From: Andrena cerasifolii
Lineage: Eukaryota > Arthropoda > Insecta > Hymenoptera > Andrenidae
NCBI RefSeq assembly: GCF_050908995.1
Contig: NC_135126.1
Span: 14,632,001-14,696,000, forward strand
Direction: 5' to 3'
Length of the DNA stretch: 64,000 nt
The notes under the pieces were generated by a model, which ran no database searches, was not told the DNA's origin, and saw only the letters and a program-made list of their open reading frames with translations. This document shows, piece after piece, positions 22,128 to 34,500 of this stretch (within the stretch, counting starts at the first letter, position 1; the number at the start of each line of letters is the position of its first letter). Made by a program: the position numbers and the translations under genes.

Positions 22128-23607
22128 ATGGTAAGATGGTGCGGTTGGATTCGTCGCATTTATAAAATCGATAGACATTCGAGTGATCTGTGTCGATCGC
22201 GATGAGTGCGATCCTTAATAAGGTTCCAAGGGCTTCATAGAGAGTTAACGAGAATTATTTCGTTTGCAGGGTATTGATATTAACCACAAACACGATAGGA
22301 AGGTTCGGCGTACAGAACCTAGATCGCAAGATGTCTACTTGCGACTTCTCGTCAAAGTAAGTACTTTCACGTGCACTTTCTGACTCTAACTTTATATTTA
22401 CAGTGTCCGAAAATTTGTAGCCATTCTGTTACATACTTTCTGTGGCACAAATTTGTTAGACGCCAGTGAATGTTGTTCCAATAACTATTCCGTAGTCTGA
22501 GGCAGTACTGCTGTTGTCATAAACACGTGAGGTTTCGAAACATAAAGTCATGTTGCGAATCGCACTCTGTGTCAGTATTCGTATGTACTGATCCAATTTG
22601 AACGTTCGCTATAGAAAATTTAGTCAACCGGCCTCTATGTCTGTTTGCACCAAGCAAAAGACTATTATTCTGGTTGACACACTGCACCGCAAGAAGTGTT
22701 TCAAAGTTTACGATCTCTGTTTCGAATTATCAACTAATTCTTTAGAACCTCGAGTGTTTCGTTGATACTGTGTTTGATGCATAAAATATTCTGTAAAATG
22801 AACTTGTAGTTAAGTATAAACAGTACATTTCTGCAGCATTTCGGGCTTTCCGTTTATGCAGTAGCGTATTTTTATATGTACTCTAGTGGTATATTTCACG
22901 GATGAATAAAATTTATTTAGTTGCTAAATTAAACATAAAACTTCAGAATGTACACTTTGATTACATTTTTTATTTCATGAAATGGAATCGCGAAATATGA
23001 AAGTTCTTTTGCTCTCGTTTTAGCTTTACCGCTTCTTGGCTAGGCGTACAAATGCTAAGTTCAATAAGATCATCCTCAAGAGACTTTTTATGAGCAAGAT
23101 ACATCGCCCGCCAATATCACTTGCGCGTATCGTTAGGTTCATGAAGAGACCTGGACGAGAAAACTGTATCGCAGTAGTCGTCGGCACTGTAACAGATGAT
23201 GCTAGGATTTTTGAAATTCCTAAACTTACGGTAAGCAAAAATAGTCTTTGTAATAGCCTTCTTTTAACTAAATCCAGCAACCGTGTGTATATACTTCTAC
23301 TTTATTTTACGTTTGGTATTTATTCTTTGCGTTGCAGGTTTGTGCTTTACGTGTGACCGAAAAGGCTAGAGCTCGCATATTGAAAGCCGGCGGTGAGTTG
23401 ATCACTTTCGATCAGTTGGCATTACGTGCACCCACTGGAAAGCGAACAGTCTTAATGCAGGGTCGTCGTAACGCCCGTGAAGCGGTGAAACACTTCGGAC
23501 CTGCTCCTGGTGTACCACATTCTCACACAAAACCGTTAGTGCGTTCTAAGGGACGAAAGTTTGAGAGAGCAAGAGGCCGTAGGCGAAGCTGTGGTTATAA
23601 GAAATAA
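22128..23607 (+). CDS. RpL18: 60S ribosomal protein L18 (eL18)
   Basis: A structural protein of the large cytosolic ribosomal subunit. Four exons: 22128-22130 (only the ATG), 22270-22356, 23024-23230 and 23338-23607. They give 567 nt, or 188 aa, the standard family length. The product is collinear with human RPL18, including GIDINHKHDRKVRR, SQDVYLRLLVKLYRFLARR, LKRLFMSKIHRPPISLARI, PHSHTKPLVRSKGRKFERAR and the GYKK end. An exon holding just the start codon and a very short 5' UTR is common in ribosomal protein genes. The gene converges on the NME-like gene, with 217 bp between stop codons. The AATAAA at 23720-23725 would end the transcript. I checked the 667-bp intron 2 by eye for a C/D-box snoRNA and saw no convincing one. 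Confidence 0.99.
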
Positions 23608-23719
23608 ATTTCGTTTGTTTGCCATCATTTATTGTACCATACCTTTAAATTAACTTGCAAAACTTAGACATTTTGTCTATTTCTATGTTCTTTTGTATAA
23701 CGAATCAAAGCGACTGGGA

Positions 23720-23725
23720 AATAAA
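23720..23725 (+). terminator. RpL18 polyadenylation signal
   Basis: AATAAA 113 bases after the RpL18 stop codon, about 100 bases before the stop of the convergent gene, so the two mRNA ends may overlap. Confidence 0.6.
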
Positions 23726-23824
23726 TGTTGGCTTGATAACAACACTTTTACATTTCTATTAATTCCTTCATTTCTAGTGATGTAAATAAGAAAGAAATTC
23801 AGATAGCGATAACTAATTACATTA

Positions 23825-26800
23825 TTATGTCGCCTCAAGTTTGCTCTCTTCAGGATTTTCTATTAATTCTTCGGCTTTTTCCTCATCATCCGATTGCGTT
23901 TCTTCCAAAGTCGCTACATCCGGAAAATATAATTTCGATTCCTCCGTGCCTTTATCTGGATTTTCGCTTACGTGATAAGGCCCGATACCAGCAAACCCTA
24001 AAAATGCTTCGCATCCCACTTTTTTTACAACGCATACGAATGTCTCGTACCTGTTAATACGATGTGATGTTATGTTTTCCATTCGGGTACGGAAAGAAAA
24101 TAGTTTATCATACACTACGGACGGTACATCATATTTCGTATCGATCCATATTTTATTTTAATATTTACCCCGTTCTCTCTTCTGCATTTAATTCGAACTC
24201 TTCAATACTTTTGGCTATGATCTTTGTTTCCGGTGGCTTGTCACATTCGAAGATGCCAAAATTAACTACCTCATCCTCGAACTCTTCCAGAACGATTTTC
24301 AAGTCGTTCTTTTTCGTGTAGTCATATTTGAACACTACTATAGGTACCTTAGCAGATTTATCTTCGTACTACAAAATGAAAATGTTCCTTATAATGGCAG
24401 TGTTTACTTTGTATACAAAGCAGAATAATTTCAAAGCACTCACAGGACACGTTTGGTTAGTGTATGCGGGGAAAATTGTACGAAAAACGATTGCCTTGTT
24501 TCTAGAATTTGGTGGCGTCCACACGACAGGAAAAACTTCATTTTCTGCGTCGGTTGTTATATAGGCAGGACGATGATGTCCAGCATAACTATAAAAAAAA
24601 TTAAGCTAAATATACACAGAATTGAAAGTATATTCAGAATTTCATTATCAACGGTCAATTTTTTATAGTTTTCTACCATTCTTCATTAAGAACCTCTTCT
24701 GCGTCAGGTAGTTTTGGTTCTCCGAATAGAAGAGTCATTAAGTGTTCATGAATATCAGTTTCCGTGTTTGCTTCGCTTGCTTTCAGCCTCATTAACATAC
24801 ATTTACCATCCAAGAGTAATTGTTTATCATTTGCTGACAATACGTAGTCTGACTGTAAAAGTATAGAATAATAAAGTTTGTGTAGAATTTTCAAATCGAA
24901 TTCGTCAATGACGAAAAGCTTTTTACTGTATTAGGGTTCTTAACTACTGATAGACTACTTCGTTAAAAATTGTGCCAAGAATATCTTCGTTAAGTCGCTT
25001 TCGTATTTCTTGTTCAACGATGTAATTTCCTGCTAGTATTTCTTCATGTAACTCCACGTATGGTGGACACGATTTTTTGTCTCTTCTATGACCTTCTTCA
25101 TCCTTAAAAATCCAGGGGTAAAGTAGAAGGCAGGTTTCGTTGTTAAGTGAGGAAGTCAGATGAAACATTTCAGCTTCATATCTTGCTACAGCCTCAGCTT
25201 CTGTATCGAGTTAATGTCATAGTTCTACGTATTAAAATTTTATTCGTGACTTTAGCGTTGATATTTCTTAAGTGAGATGGAAATAATTACATCAATAAAG
25301 CTTGTAGTAGGAAGCATTGTTTCTAATTTGTGTAGACTTACAAACATCGCAATAAAATGGGAATATTGGAATATAATGTAACAACGTGTTTATGAACAAT
25401 GCTTTAGAATTGTGCGATATAGAAAATATATTAATCATTTCTATTTGTGTTTATCTATATTTATTGATAATGCTTATCGTAGAAAACCTTTTCGAGCCTT
25501 TTTCGCCGCTTCTTTAGCTATCCTGGTTTCCTCAATAAGTTTTGATCGTTCTATTTCTTCCGGACTTCTTTCAAATACGTCTATAGAGAACCTGCATGCG
25601 CGTGATAAAAGTATATATTAACTAAGACAGCAAAGAATTTATTGATATTAATACAGAGAATTACAGTTTTCCGCCTACAAAATATCTATTATTAAATAGA
25701 ATCACTTTCTATATAGTAATTACTTTGTTCTCATTATTGATAAGAATTAAGTTTTGTTTTATCAGTTTTTGCGCACCCAATATAACTTAAATTATACTTC
25801 TTACGTACTCGTGTTCCCCGTCATTTTGTACTCTGTGCAGTTCCGTTGTTAACATTTGTAGCAATTGCGGACATTGCGCGCCGAACATAAGATTCACCAT
25901 TCGACCATTCTAAATAAAATAGTATGTTGCTTCATTGTTAAATATTTTTAACTAATTCATAAATTCTCATATGAGTGTAGCGATTAAAGTTATGACGTTC
26001 TAGGAAAAAGAAGAACGCGGAATAATACTATATCTATACAGGGTGTCCCAAAATTCAGGGACTCCCCGGAACATGCAATATTCTGTTGTAAAAAGACATC
26101 GAAAAGTCCTTTACCGTTTTGTTATCCGAAGCTTCGTTCTCGAGATATTAACAGTTGAATATTAGTGGTCCAACTCCAGGTCCGCGCAGTTTAAAGCCGA
26201 GTCAGCTGACCGCTCGCACGCACACAGTAGAGCCGCCCGCACTAACCCATTCTCACGGTTTGAACCAGCGTGGTTGATTCTGCTGTGTGCGTGGGTCTGT
26301 ATTTACGCGTGCTTCCTGCGTGTGCGTGCGAGCGGTCAGCTGACTCGGCTTTAAACTGCGCGGCCCGAGAGTTGGACCACTATAATTCAACTGTTAATAT
26401 CTCGAGAACGAAGCTTCGGATAACAAAACGGTAAAGGACTTTTCGATGTCTTTTTACATCAGAATATTGCGTGTTCCGGGAAATCCCTGAATTTAGGGAC
26501 GCCCTGTATAGTAAAACATAAATTGTAATTGTAGTTAAATCAGTCTTAAATTTCAGACTTTCATCCTATTTACTACTATACATTTTGCTACGTTTGATAT
26601 TTCATTTACGTCTATTTGAAACTCAATTTCAATTGCATATTTCACTTACGTGGATGAACATCCATATTGGTTCACTTTTCCCTTGAAAGCGCTCTAAGTC
26701 CGTGATGTAATCGCACTTTGCCTAAATTTATAGCAACACCGAATTTATAGCGTTCGCAAATTAAGTAAATATATTTACTGCAGAATAAATATAAGAGACA

Positions 26801-27139
26801 AAAATATTACTGTTGCGTAACTTAACGTATCTCCTCCAATTTCCATTTTAACTTTCTTCAAAATGCTGACCATCCCAGTGCAAGGTCCGCTCCATTCCGA
26901 ATACACGTCGACCACTAAAAGATTTTTTAAAGATTCATATACATTTCCACTATCTAGAAATACGTATAATTAAAATTGTGTATATTTTTTTTTATACAAA
27001 ATTACATAATGTAATATAAATATATAATAGGTATGTAACGTGACTTGCCAATTAAACCCGTTCGTTTCAGAAGCTTCTCCCATTCCTCATTGTTCGAAAT
27101 CTCCGTTTGCAATGCAGCCGGTGTAGTTTTCTTCGCCAT
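23825..27139 (-). CDS. Thioredoxin domain protein, NME8/NME9 (TXNDC3/6)-like
   Basis: Ten exons, in transcript order: 27049-27139, 26811-26914, 26650-26721, 25809-25909, 25488-25591, 24959-25200, 24677-24852, 24444-24588, 24169-24368 and 23825-24050. They total 1,461 nt, or 486 aa. The N-terminal 110 or so residues are a thioredoxin fold (GLIVVDVYSEWSGPC, then AKCDYITDLERF, KSEPIWMFIHNGRMV). A lysine/glutamate-rich helix follows, then diverged segments that may be degenerate nucleoside-diphosphate-kinase repeats (for example EEILAGNYIVEQEIRKRL), and an acidic tail. In the TXNDC3/6 family such proteins sit in axonemes and the sperm flagellum. Two oddities: the redox motif is WSGPC, lacking the first cysteine of WCGPC, and intron 1 starts with GC (G|GCAAGT). 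No intact NDK active-site motif is seen, so kinase activity is doubtful. The start codon is the ATG after a probable 5' UTR acceptor at 27157. Confidence 0.78.
26036..26511. mobile_element. Foldback element, copy 2 (NME-like gene intron)
   Basis: It has the same arms as 10159-10566: ends CAGGGTGTCCC and GACGCCCTG, inner AAGACATCGAAAAGTCCTTT with its reverse complement, and GCGCAGTTTAAAGCCGAGTC with its reverse complement. It lies between exons 3 and 4 of the thioredoxin/NME-like gene. Confidence 0.85.
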
Positions 27140-28054
27140 CTTCCGCGTAGATTTTAAGCCACCCTGCACAAAGCCTTCAATTACTTCCCACATTGTAACG
27201 AAATTTATCACGAAACGAAATACACAATCGCGTCTATTCTTCCCGAGAAGCTTGTACGTATTCATGCGTGTAATTTCTAACGCCCCATCTACAATTAATA
27301 CTCAATTGTCTACGCGATATGTGTAAAATGGCCCTACTGATTTAATGCATCGCAGAGTGTAGAGGAAAAGTAATTGAATATTTAAATGCGTAATTTTGAA
27401 TTTACGATAATAATTTGCAAAGTTTGAATAACAGCGTAGATAAGGTCCGATTAAAGTGCGAGTTGGTACCCTCTTTCGACGCATCATTTCTAACGAATAT
27501 AGGGATCCTTTGTAATTAAACTATCTTATTTTTCGGTGTCATTGAATTTGAACTGCGGCTTCCTAGAACTACCCTGGACGGGATGTAGGGAAGGACTGTG
27601 GATGCCGTACATTTCTAAGTCGGAGGACCATGCTTTCCGGCTTATTGCACGGGGACATCGGCGACATGGAAGGACACGCAAACTTTGCCGATTAAGTCGG
27701 CTTCTTGGATGCACAAATACACGCACAAGGTAATTACAGTGCACCAGAGGATCGGGGATTCCGTGGTAAGAATTTTCTATGCATCGCTTGCGACATGAAA
27801 TATTAATCTTACGCTGAATACCGTAATTATAGCTGTATGTATAGGTGCCGTGCCCTATAAGCCAGCACGATTTATCGAGCTGCATAAATAGTTACGCGAT
27901 GTCCCCTTTAAATTACACAGACCCTGTCGAAAGATAGACATTTAATCGCTCTCGGTATACTAAATCGATTAATGGGAATAGGTAATTTATTCTTCTTTTA
28001 TTTGAATAATGGATTTTCAGCGCGATCTGTGTAAAATATTATCTATTGATGAGT

Positions 28055-28260
28055 AGTTACCGCTTGAGGCCCAGGCCAGAAGGCCCCCACAAGGCCCCGA
28101 CTTAAAAAGAAAGAATTATGATATTTATCTAAACACTATATTTTTTTCTGTACTACTACACTTAGCCTGTTTTTAGTAAACCACCACTTCGTTTTCCCGA
28201 TAAATGGGCCCCTCAGAACGTTTGCCTCGTGGGCCTTTTTACTTAAATCTGCCACTCATT
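28055..28260. repeat. Transposon remnant with GGGCCC-rich ends
   Basis: GAGGCCCAGGCCAGAAGGCC at the left, and TGGGCCCCTCAGAACG then TTAAATCTGCCACT at the right. A similar end (GGGCCCTGAGGGG...TTAAATCCGCCACTG) occurs at about 53048-53128, so a dispersed family is likely. Confidence 0.45.
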
Positions 28261-28848
28261 CTGGATTCTTTCATTTTTTTTTTTCAAAGGGAAATGATAT
28301 TAACTTTTGGAGGTGTGAAATGTATATTCTTAAATTCAGACCCCGAATTAGTAATATAATATTTTACTATATCGTGTACTTTACAATATTTAATTTTTGG
28401 GTAAAATTAGTTTACCAGATATTTGAATTCTTCTATTTTTTTCCTTACTAAGGTAAAAGTAGCGTATTATACTATAAGTACTTTTGCTTCGTTTAAAAAA
28501 ATATATATTGATTTCTATTCCTTAAAGAAGTTTGCATGCAATTAAGTACTACCTATAATTTTGCTCATGACATGACATTTTAATAGTGCCTATTAATTTT
28601 CGTTCCGGTTTCTGGTATAATTACATAATAACAAATCAACACGCAAAACAAACATGCGAAGCTGGTTTTATTAGAGGTGTACATTTTTATATGGATTTCT
28701 AGTTCGTAAAAGCAAAGTGTATCATATAATCGCTTTGCTAAAGTTTGTTATATTAATATTTAATTGTGCTCAATATAAATTTCGTTTGATCAATAAAAAT
28801 CATAATTATATTTAAACGAAAGAGGTTTTCAATTTATTTATATGCAGG

Positions 28849-29053
28849 GATGCCAGGAGACTTTTTCCCCTCTTGCTTTTGTAACCCATTTTATAGTGTC
28901 AATTTAATTAAAAATTTAAAACCGAAATTTAAAAATATTCACTTTTTTAGTATAAACTTAATAAAGATCAGTTTTGAAAAATAAGAGATTTTTCTAAGAA
29001 GCCAAGGGGGTAACTTCCCCTTTTGCCCCTCCCCCTCCCCTACGGACGCCCAT
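28849..29053. repeat. Transposon-like remnant
   Basis: A block starting GCAGGGATGCCAGGAGAC and ending CCCCTACGGACGCCCATG, with polypyrimidine stretches and no coding potential. The end resembles an imperfect inverted copy of the start (AGGGATGCC against GGGCGTCC). The call is tentative. Confidence 0.35.
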
Positions 29054-30410
29054 GTTTATATGATTTGTAATATAAAAGATTGTATTACCGCATTGTACGA
29101 ATTCAATTCAAATAATAGTGCATCTCTAGATGGCGCTAATGTCGAATGGTTCATTTTTTATGAATATACTGCAATCACTTGAAAGCAAATATGTACATAT
29201 ATATGTAATTGTTCTGTATAACAATACAATATCGACTGCCATAGCTACTTGTGCAATTTTTTTTTAATGGTACAATTATTGGGTACCTAGAACGTACAAT
29301 TTGTGTGTTGTGTTTCTCACAAATGACATCACTCTACTTCATTCTATTATGTAATGATCAAAAGTCCAAGATGTATGCATCGTATGCATTAAATTGTGTA
29401 GGACTAAAAGCTACTTATTTGCATAGCAACCGAAAATGTGTTGAAAGATAATCTAATACAATGGTACCAATATAATAATGACCAATTATTTACAAATTCT
29501 TTTCATTCATAATTTTTCTATCGTTAATAATTAAGAAACAAAAGCTCCTTAGATATCTTATTGCTTGTAAAAAGTTTAAGACCATTCGATTGTACTTTAA
29601 ATTTGCATGTATATTTTTAATATAAAAAAATTAGATAAGGTGTTCTTATTAAGTTTCTAAATTAATCAAGGACACAATTGTAATTCACGATAAAGCTCAG
29701 GAACAATTTAATTAAAACGATTAATAAGGCTAATTTAACGAATCTCGTTTCAAACATAGGAACATTTACACGTAGATCCTAGTTACTTAAAATTATCTAG
29801 TACTTACGAGAATCTGCTATTAGTCGTAGCCCTCTAGTGCCCAACCTATGAAACCCCACAATTCTCAAGTTTACCCACATGGAACTCCTTTAAACGACAG
29901 AGTGCCTTTACATTTAAGTTTTCCTGCATTTAAGAAAGATTCTATTAAATAATTCTTTATTAAAGAGTACACTTGCAAGTCCAGGGGGCAAAACGAAAAT
30001 TTATTCTCACTTCCGTCTTTCCCGCCCTTGAACATCAATTTTAGCCGTTGCAAATTTTACCATCGATTATGCCATCTAGTTGAACTTTCGATGTGACAAG
30101 TGCCAAGGGCTTGTGGTTCGCTTTTCTCTCGTTCTCCCCTCCTTTCCCACCGTTTCCTTATCTGAATCAGCTGATTATTGTTTTCGTATTTGCAACGAAA
30201 CGGGCCGTTGCTAGCGTTATGATACGCAATACCATTTAACGGGCGACGTTTCTTACCATCCTCGTCGGCGCGTCGTGACAGATCTCGGGGTTCCACGGAC
30301 GCATCCGCGCTCAAGAACCGTACCGACGCGCTTCGTATTTCGAACAAAAAGATTGACGTTTCGCGGGCGGGGTGACATCACTATCGTTTTCTGGTTGTGT
30401 GTTGTGTGTC

Positions 30411-30491
30411 AGTCACTCGCAGAATGACGCAGTAGAAGGTCGTCCCGGAGATGGCGAGTTTCCCAGTATGAAAATACAATTTTATGGCGAG
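30411..30491 (+). promoter_or_regulatory. Probable BCAS3 first (5' UTR) exon and initiator
   Basis: TCAGTCACTC at about 30410 fits the arthropod initiator (TCAGT). The following DNA ends at a good donor (GCGAG|GTAAAT, exon end 30491), which would splice to the acceptor at 31490-31491, 28 nt before the BCAS3 ATG. It holds two short upstream frames (MTQ-stop and a six-codon frame). This is inferred from signals only. Confidence 0.4.
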
Positions 30492-31519
30492 GTAAATCGA
30501 CGATTCTGTTTTACGTTAATTCGAGAACGATCGAACGGTAATCAGCTATCCGCGTTACGTTAAGACGACGACGACGCGAGTAGCGATAGCTTTGTTCCTG
30601 GCAAAACTGCCTCCTACCCCTTTGTTCGACGAAATGTCAGGGTCGCTGTTCCCTAGCCACAAGACCGAGTTGATTTTCCGCCTGAAACCTGATACGATTC
30701 GTTCATCGAACGTCAATTAGCTGGACATACTCGCTTCGTCGTCGTTTTGATATCTGCGTTTCCGTTTTTATAAATCGTCCCTGAGCGTACGAGCGACGGA
30801 CAGCTGTACTTTGATTGTGTAATATTCTTTAACAGGCAAAATAGATTCTCCCACTACTTTCCTGTTACTGCTTTACGCATTATCCGATGCACAGATAACG
30901 TTCCGCGTTATTCGCGAGCGACAATGCTGTTGCAGCCACTCTGCCCCTCTGTTAATCATTAATCACCGTGTCGTCCGATTTTTCTTCGTTATGTGTCGTA
31001 TTGGTATTAATAGAAGTATGTATATCGTGAACATTTAATCTTAATACGAAAAAATAAATTTTTAACGCGTATTCTTTTACGCGGATTATATGTCGCTTTA
31101 TTCTTTCAAACTTCTGCTGATTAACGTACTTTTCCAAGATCCAGGCAATTACCAATTTTTTAATTAACTTCATTTTCGTTATTGTTAATCTTTATTGGTC
31201 TTTATCACCGTCGATATTCTTTATTGCTCCTATCATTGTCAATATTATGTAAAATGTAAGTTAAATTTTTCTGAGAAAAGTCTAAGGAGTTAGGAATTAA
31301 TTGTTAATTGTTATTAGTGACAATACGGTTGTTACATAATTATTTTCTCATTAACATTAACACTGTTGAATGAAAAGTTGAAGACAGGATATGCCAGCAT
31401 TATTTAGTTGCAAGCGTTCTTTATGAGAACTGGAAATGTAGCGAGCGTTATGCAATAAAATTATTCTGCTTCATGTAATGTTCATTTGTAGGTAAAAACA
31501 TTCAGTTGCGGAAGAAAAA

Positions 31520-34500
31520 ATGTCTGCAGACTCTCCAAGACGTGGTGTGCAGAAAGAAGCTCAAGTTGTATCACCTCAGCCTGTAGTCGACCGATCGATC
31601 ATAAATAGTGTTGCAGGCATTATTAATGATATTGTTCCACAGGTTGGTAAATCAAAGCACGAACCACTTGGCAATGTTTTAATAACTTACATACTATTTT
31701 GTTCATTTATAGGCTTATGCTGCCACACCAAATTCTGATAACAAAGAGTCTATATCATGGGCACGGTTCGAGTATGCAGACATTAATGACCCTGCCTTAT
31801 ATCCAGACTACAATGAAGGTTCCAATACACCGCCTTTACTACTGGTGCTTGGCTACACAACTGGAGTTCAGGTTGGCACTCTTTGTGTTTGATTTGCTTT
31901 TAAACAGTTACATTAGCATAATTTGAAAACATTACTGGTGTTAATAATACCTTGCGTGTACTATTGCAATAAGACCAAACTCAGATACATGTAAATGGAA
32001 TTAATTACTATGTGGATAATTGAATTTAAGATTCTAATTGTAGCAGAAAATAATGAAGGACTTTCGTAGTTATTAATACCGCTTCTCTGCTTGTGTGCGG
32101 ATAAATCTGACCGTATCTAGAAAATATAATGTGTAAATAAACACGTTCGTTAGTAAAATCAAATTATATATACAGCTTCCGAAAATAATAATGTAGCATT
32201 ATGAATTTGTTTCTTTTAAAAAAATTTGAATGTCCACGTTTCGAAATATTCCTCGACAAAGTTCCGCTGGTAATTACGTATAAGATAATATTGTACTATC
32301 AAGTTCTTTTGCTGTAGTTTAGCGTGCGTGAGCAACATTTCGATAAAAACGAAGCGTAATAAATCTTACGTTCTATAGGTATGGCTGATAGCAGCAACAG
32401 GAGAAGCGACCGAAGTTTTATCGTGGCGACAAGGAGTCGTTCGCACTCTCAGAATTTTACCAAACCCAAAGACTGACGATGAGCACGTCGATCTGTTTGA
32501 GTCGAAACGGCCAATGGTGGCGATATGTGATTCAGCTGGACCTGGACCACAGTTTTGCAACATCAGTTTCATTTCGCTGAAAACTGAGGAGCAAGCTAAA
32601 AGCATAAAATTCAAAAATCCTGTTTGCGACATTTTGGCGAACAAGCGATCCATAGTAGTAACGTTTTTAGAAAAGATCGCGGTGTTCGATGCCCGAACAT
32701 TAGAAGACATGATGACAGTCACTACTTGCTACACCAGTCCTGGTCCAAATCCGAATCCGATTGCATTAGGAACAAGATGGCTCGCTTACAGGTGAAAACC
32801 TTCTCTCTAATCTAACTTGATGAATTCTCGGAAGAAGACGAATTACGGATATCCTACAGTAATGAAATATTTCCAATGATTTCCAGCGAAAAGAAATTAT
32901 TACCAGCGAAAAGAAGCAGCGGAGGTTGCGAAAGCGAGGGTGTCCAAAGTTACACCGCGACCGTTCTTTACGCGGCAAAATCATTAGGGAAAGGATTACG
33001 TGGCCTGGGAGAGACCGTCGCTTCGAGTTTAACTGGCAATTTGGTATCGCCAGTGGTTGTCAACAACACTGGCGACATGACCCAACCAGGCGTCGTCACG
33101 ATATTAGACCTCCAAGCTGCGAAAGGGGAGAAAGAATTAGATGACGCGAATATAGAGACTGTAATTGCTCATTTTACTGCCCATAGCGATGCAATCGTTG
33201 CCATGACTTTTGATTTGAGCGGCGCATTGCTAATGACCGCTGACAAAAGGGGGCATGATTTTCACGTGTTTAGAATCCAGCCTCATCCAGGTGGCCCCAC
33301 TTTGGCAGCAGTACACCATTTGTATATTTTACATCGCGGAGATACCACTGCGAAAGTGCAGGTATCTAAATCGATCATTAAACGTTCGTAACGTTTAAAT
33401 CTGAGGATTTCTTACTCATACGCCGTTTTCTTCCATGATAGGATATGGTATTTTCGAGCGATACCCGTTGGGCGGCAATTTCAACTGTACGGGGCACTAC
33501 TCACGTGTTTCCGGTTGCACCGTACGGTGGGCCGGTAGGGGTACGAACTCATTCCACACCTCACGTTGTAAATAGACTCTCAAGATTTCATAGAAGCGCG
33601 GGTTTAATGGACGACGGCACCAGGTCCCATTCTCCTGTTTCTCACACGGAGCTGCCTTTGTCAGTGTACCCGTATTCTAATCCAAGACTTCCTCCGTACC
33701 CTCATCCGACTGTATTGCATCCTCTGGCACAGATACGACAACCGTCTACGTTGAATCACGTGAACAGTCAAGCTCAACAGAGGTAATTGCCTACGCAATG
33801 TGCATGTTAATTGTCGTTTTTTCTCAACATAAACATTCACTTCTTGCGTCGCGCAGTAGGCCGCAACAGAGACAACGATTGCACTCCGACGACAGTGGGA
33901 CTTTGCCGTTGAAAATATGCGCTTGTTTTGCACCGCCGAGGGCTTGGATGTATGCACAAAGAGAATCTACTGCCAAAGTGATGAAGAGGGCAGTCGATTC
34001 CTTGTTTATCATGGCGTGTCACGGCAACATGATACAGTATGATTTAGAACCAAAGCCAGCTGCAGGTGAATAAAATATTAATTTGAAACCATTGGAAACC
34101 TCCATACGAATATATCTTTCGAGCTCCATTCTTTAATAATACGTTTCAGGTGTACCAAAAGAAAAGGTGTGCGATGATACGATGATAGAGTTAGATGTCG
34201 AAGCCAAAGGCCAATGGCCACTCTTACGATCTCCAAATTCGTTGGAGATCGTGCCACCTTTACCAACATCCAGCCCTCTATCGAGCGTCATCACTATACC
34301 GAAAGATATTCAAGACGTTGATTTAGCGGAGGATCGTTGGTTAAGTCAAGTAGAAATCGTAACGCACGCTGGTCCGCATAGGCGACTTTGGATGGGCCCT
34401 CAGTTCGTCTTCAAGACCTACAACGCGACCAGTGGGTCAGTTCTTATAAAATATTGCACCTTACGGTAATCTCCATTATTTTGTACTAACAGAAGTTGAT

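Larger units (their letters stand above)
27140..30410. other. Intergenic DNA between the NME-like gene and BCAS3
   Basis: No gene is recognised. The 119-codon minus-strand frame at 27526-27885 and the overlapping plus-strand frame have no family resemblance. Repeat remnants occur at about 28055-28260 and 28849-29053. Confidence 0.5.

Noticed and set aside
22357..23023. Possible intronic snoRNA in RpL18 intron 2
   Set aside because: Ribosomal protein introns often host snoRNAs, but I could not find a convincing paired C box and D box or an H/ACA layout by eye.
27526..27885. 119-codon minus-strand frame with six cysteines
   Set aside because: No signal peptide, no family resemblance and an overlapping equally plausible plus-strand frame.
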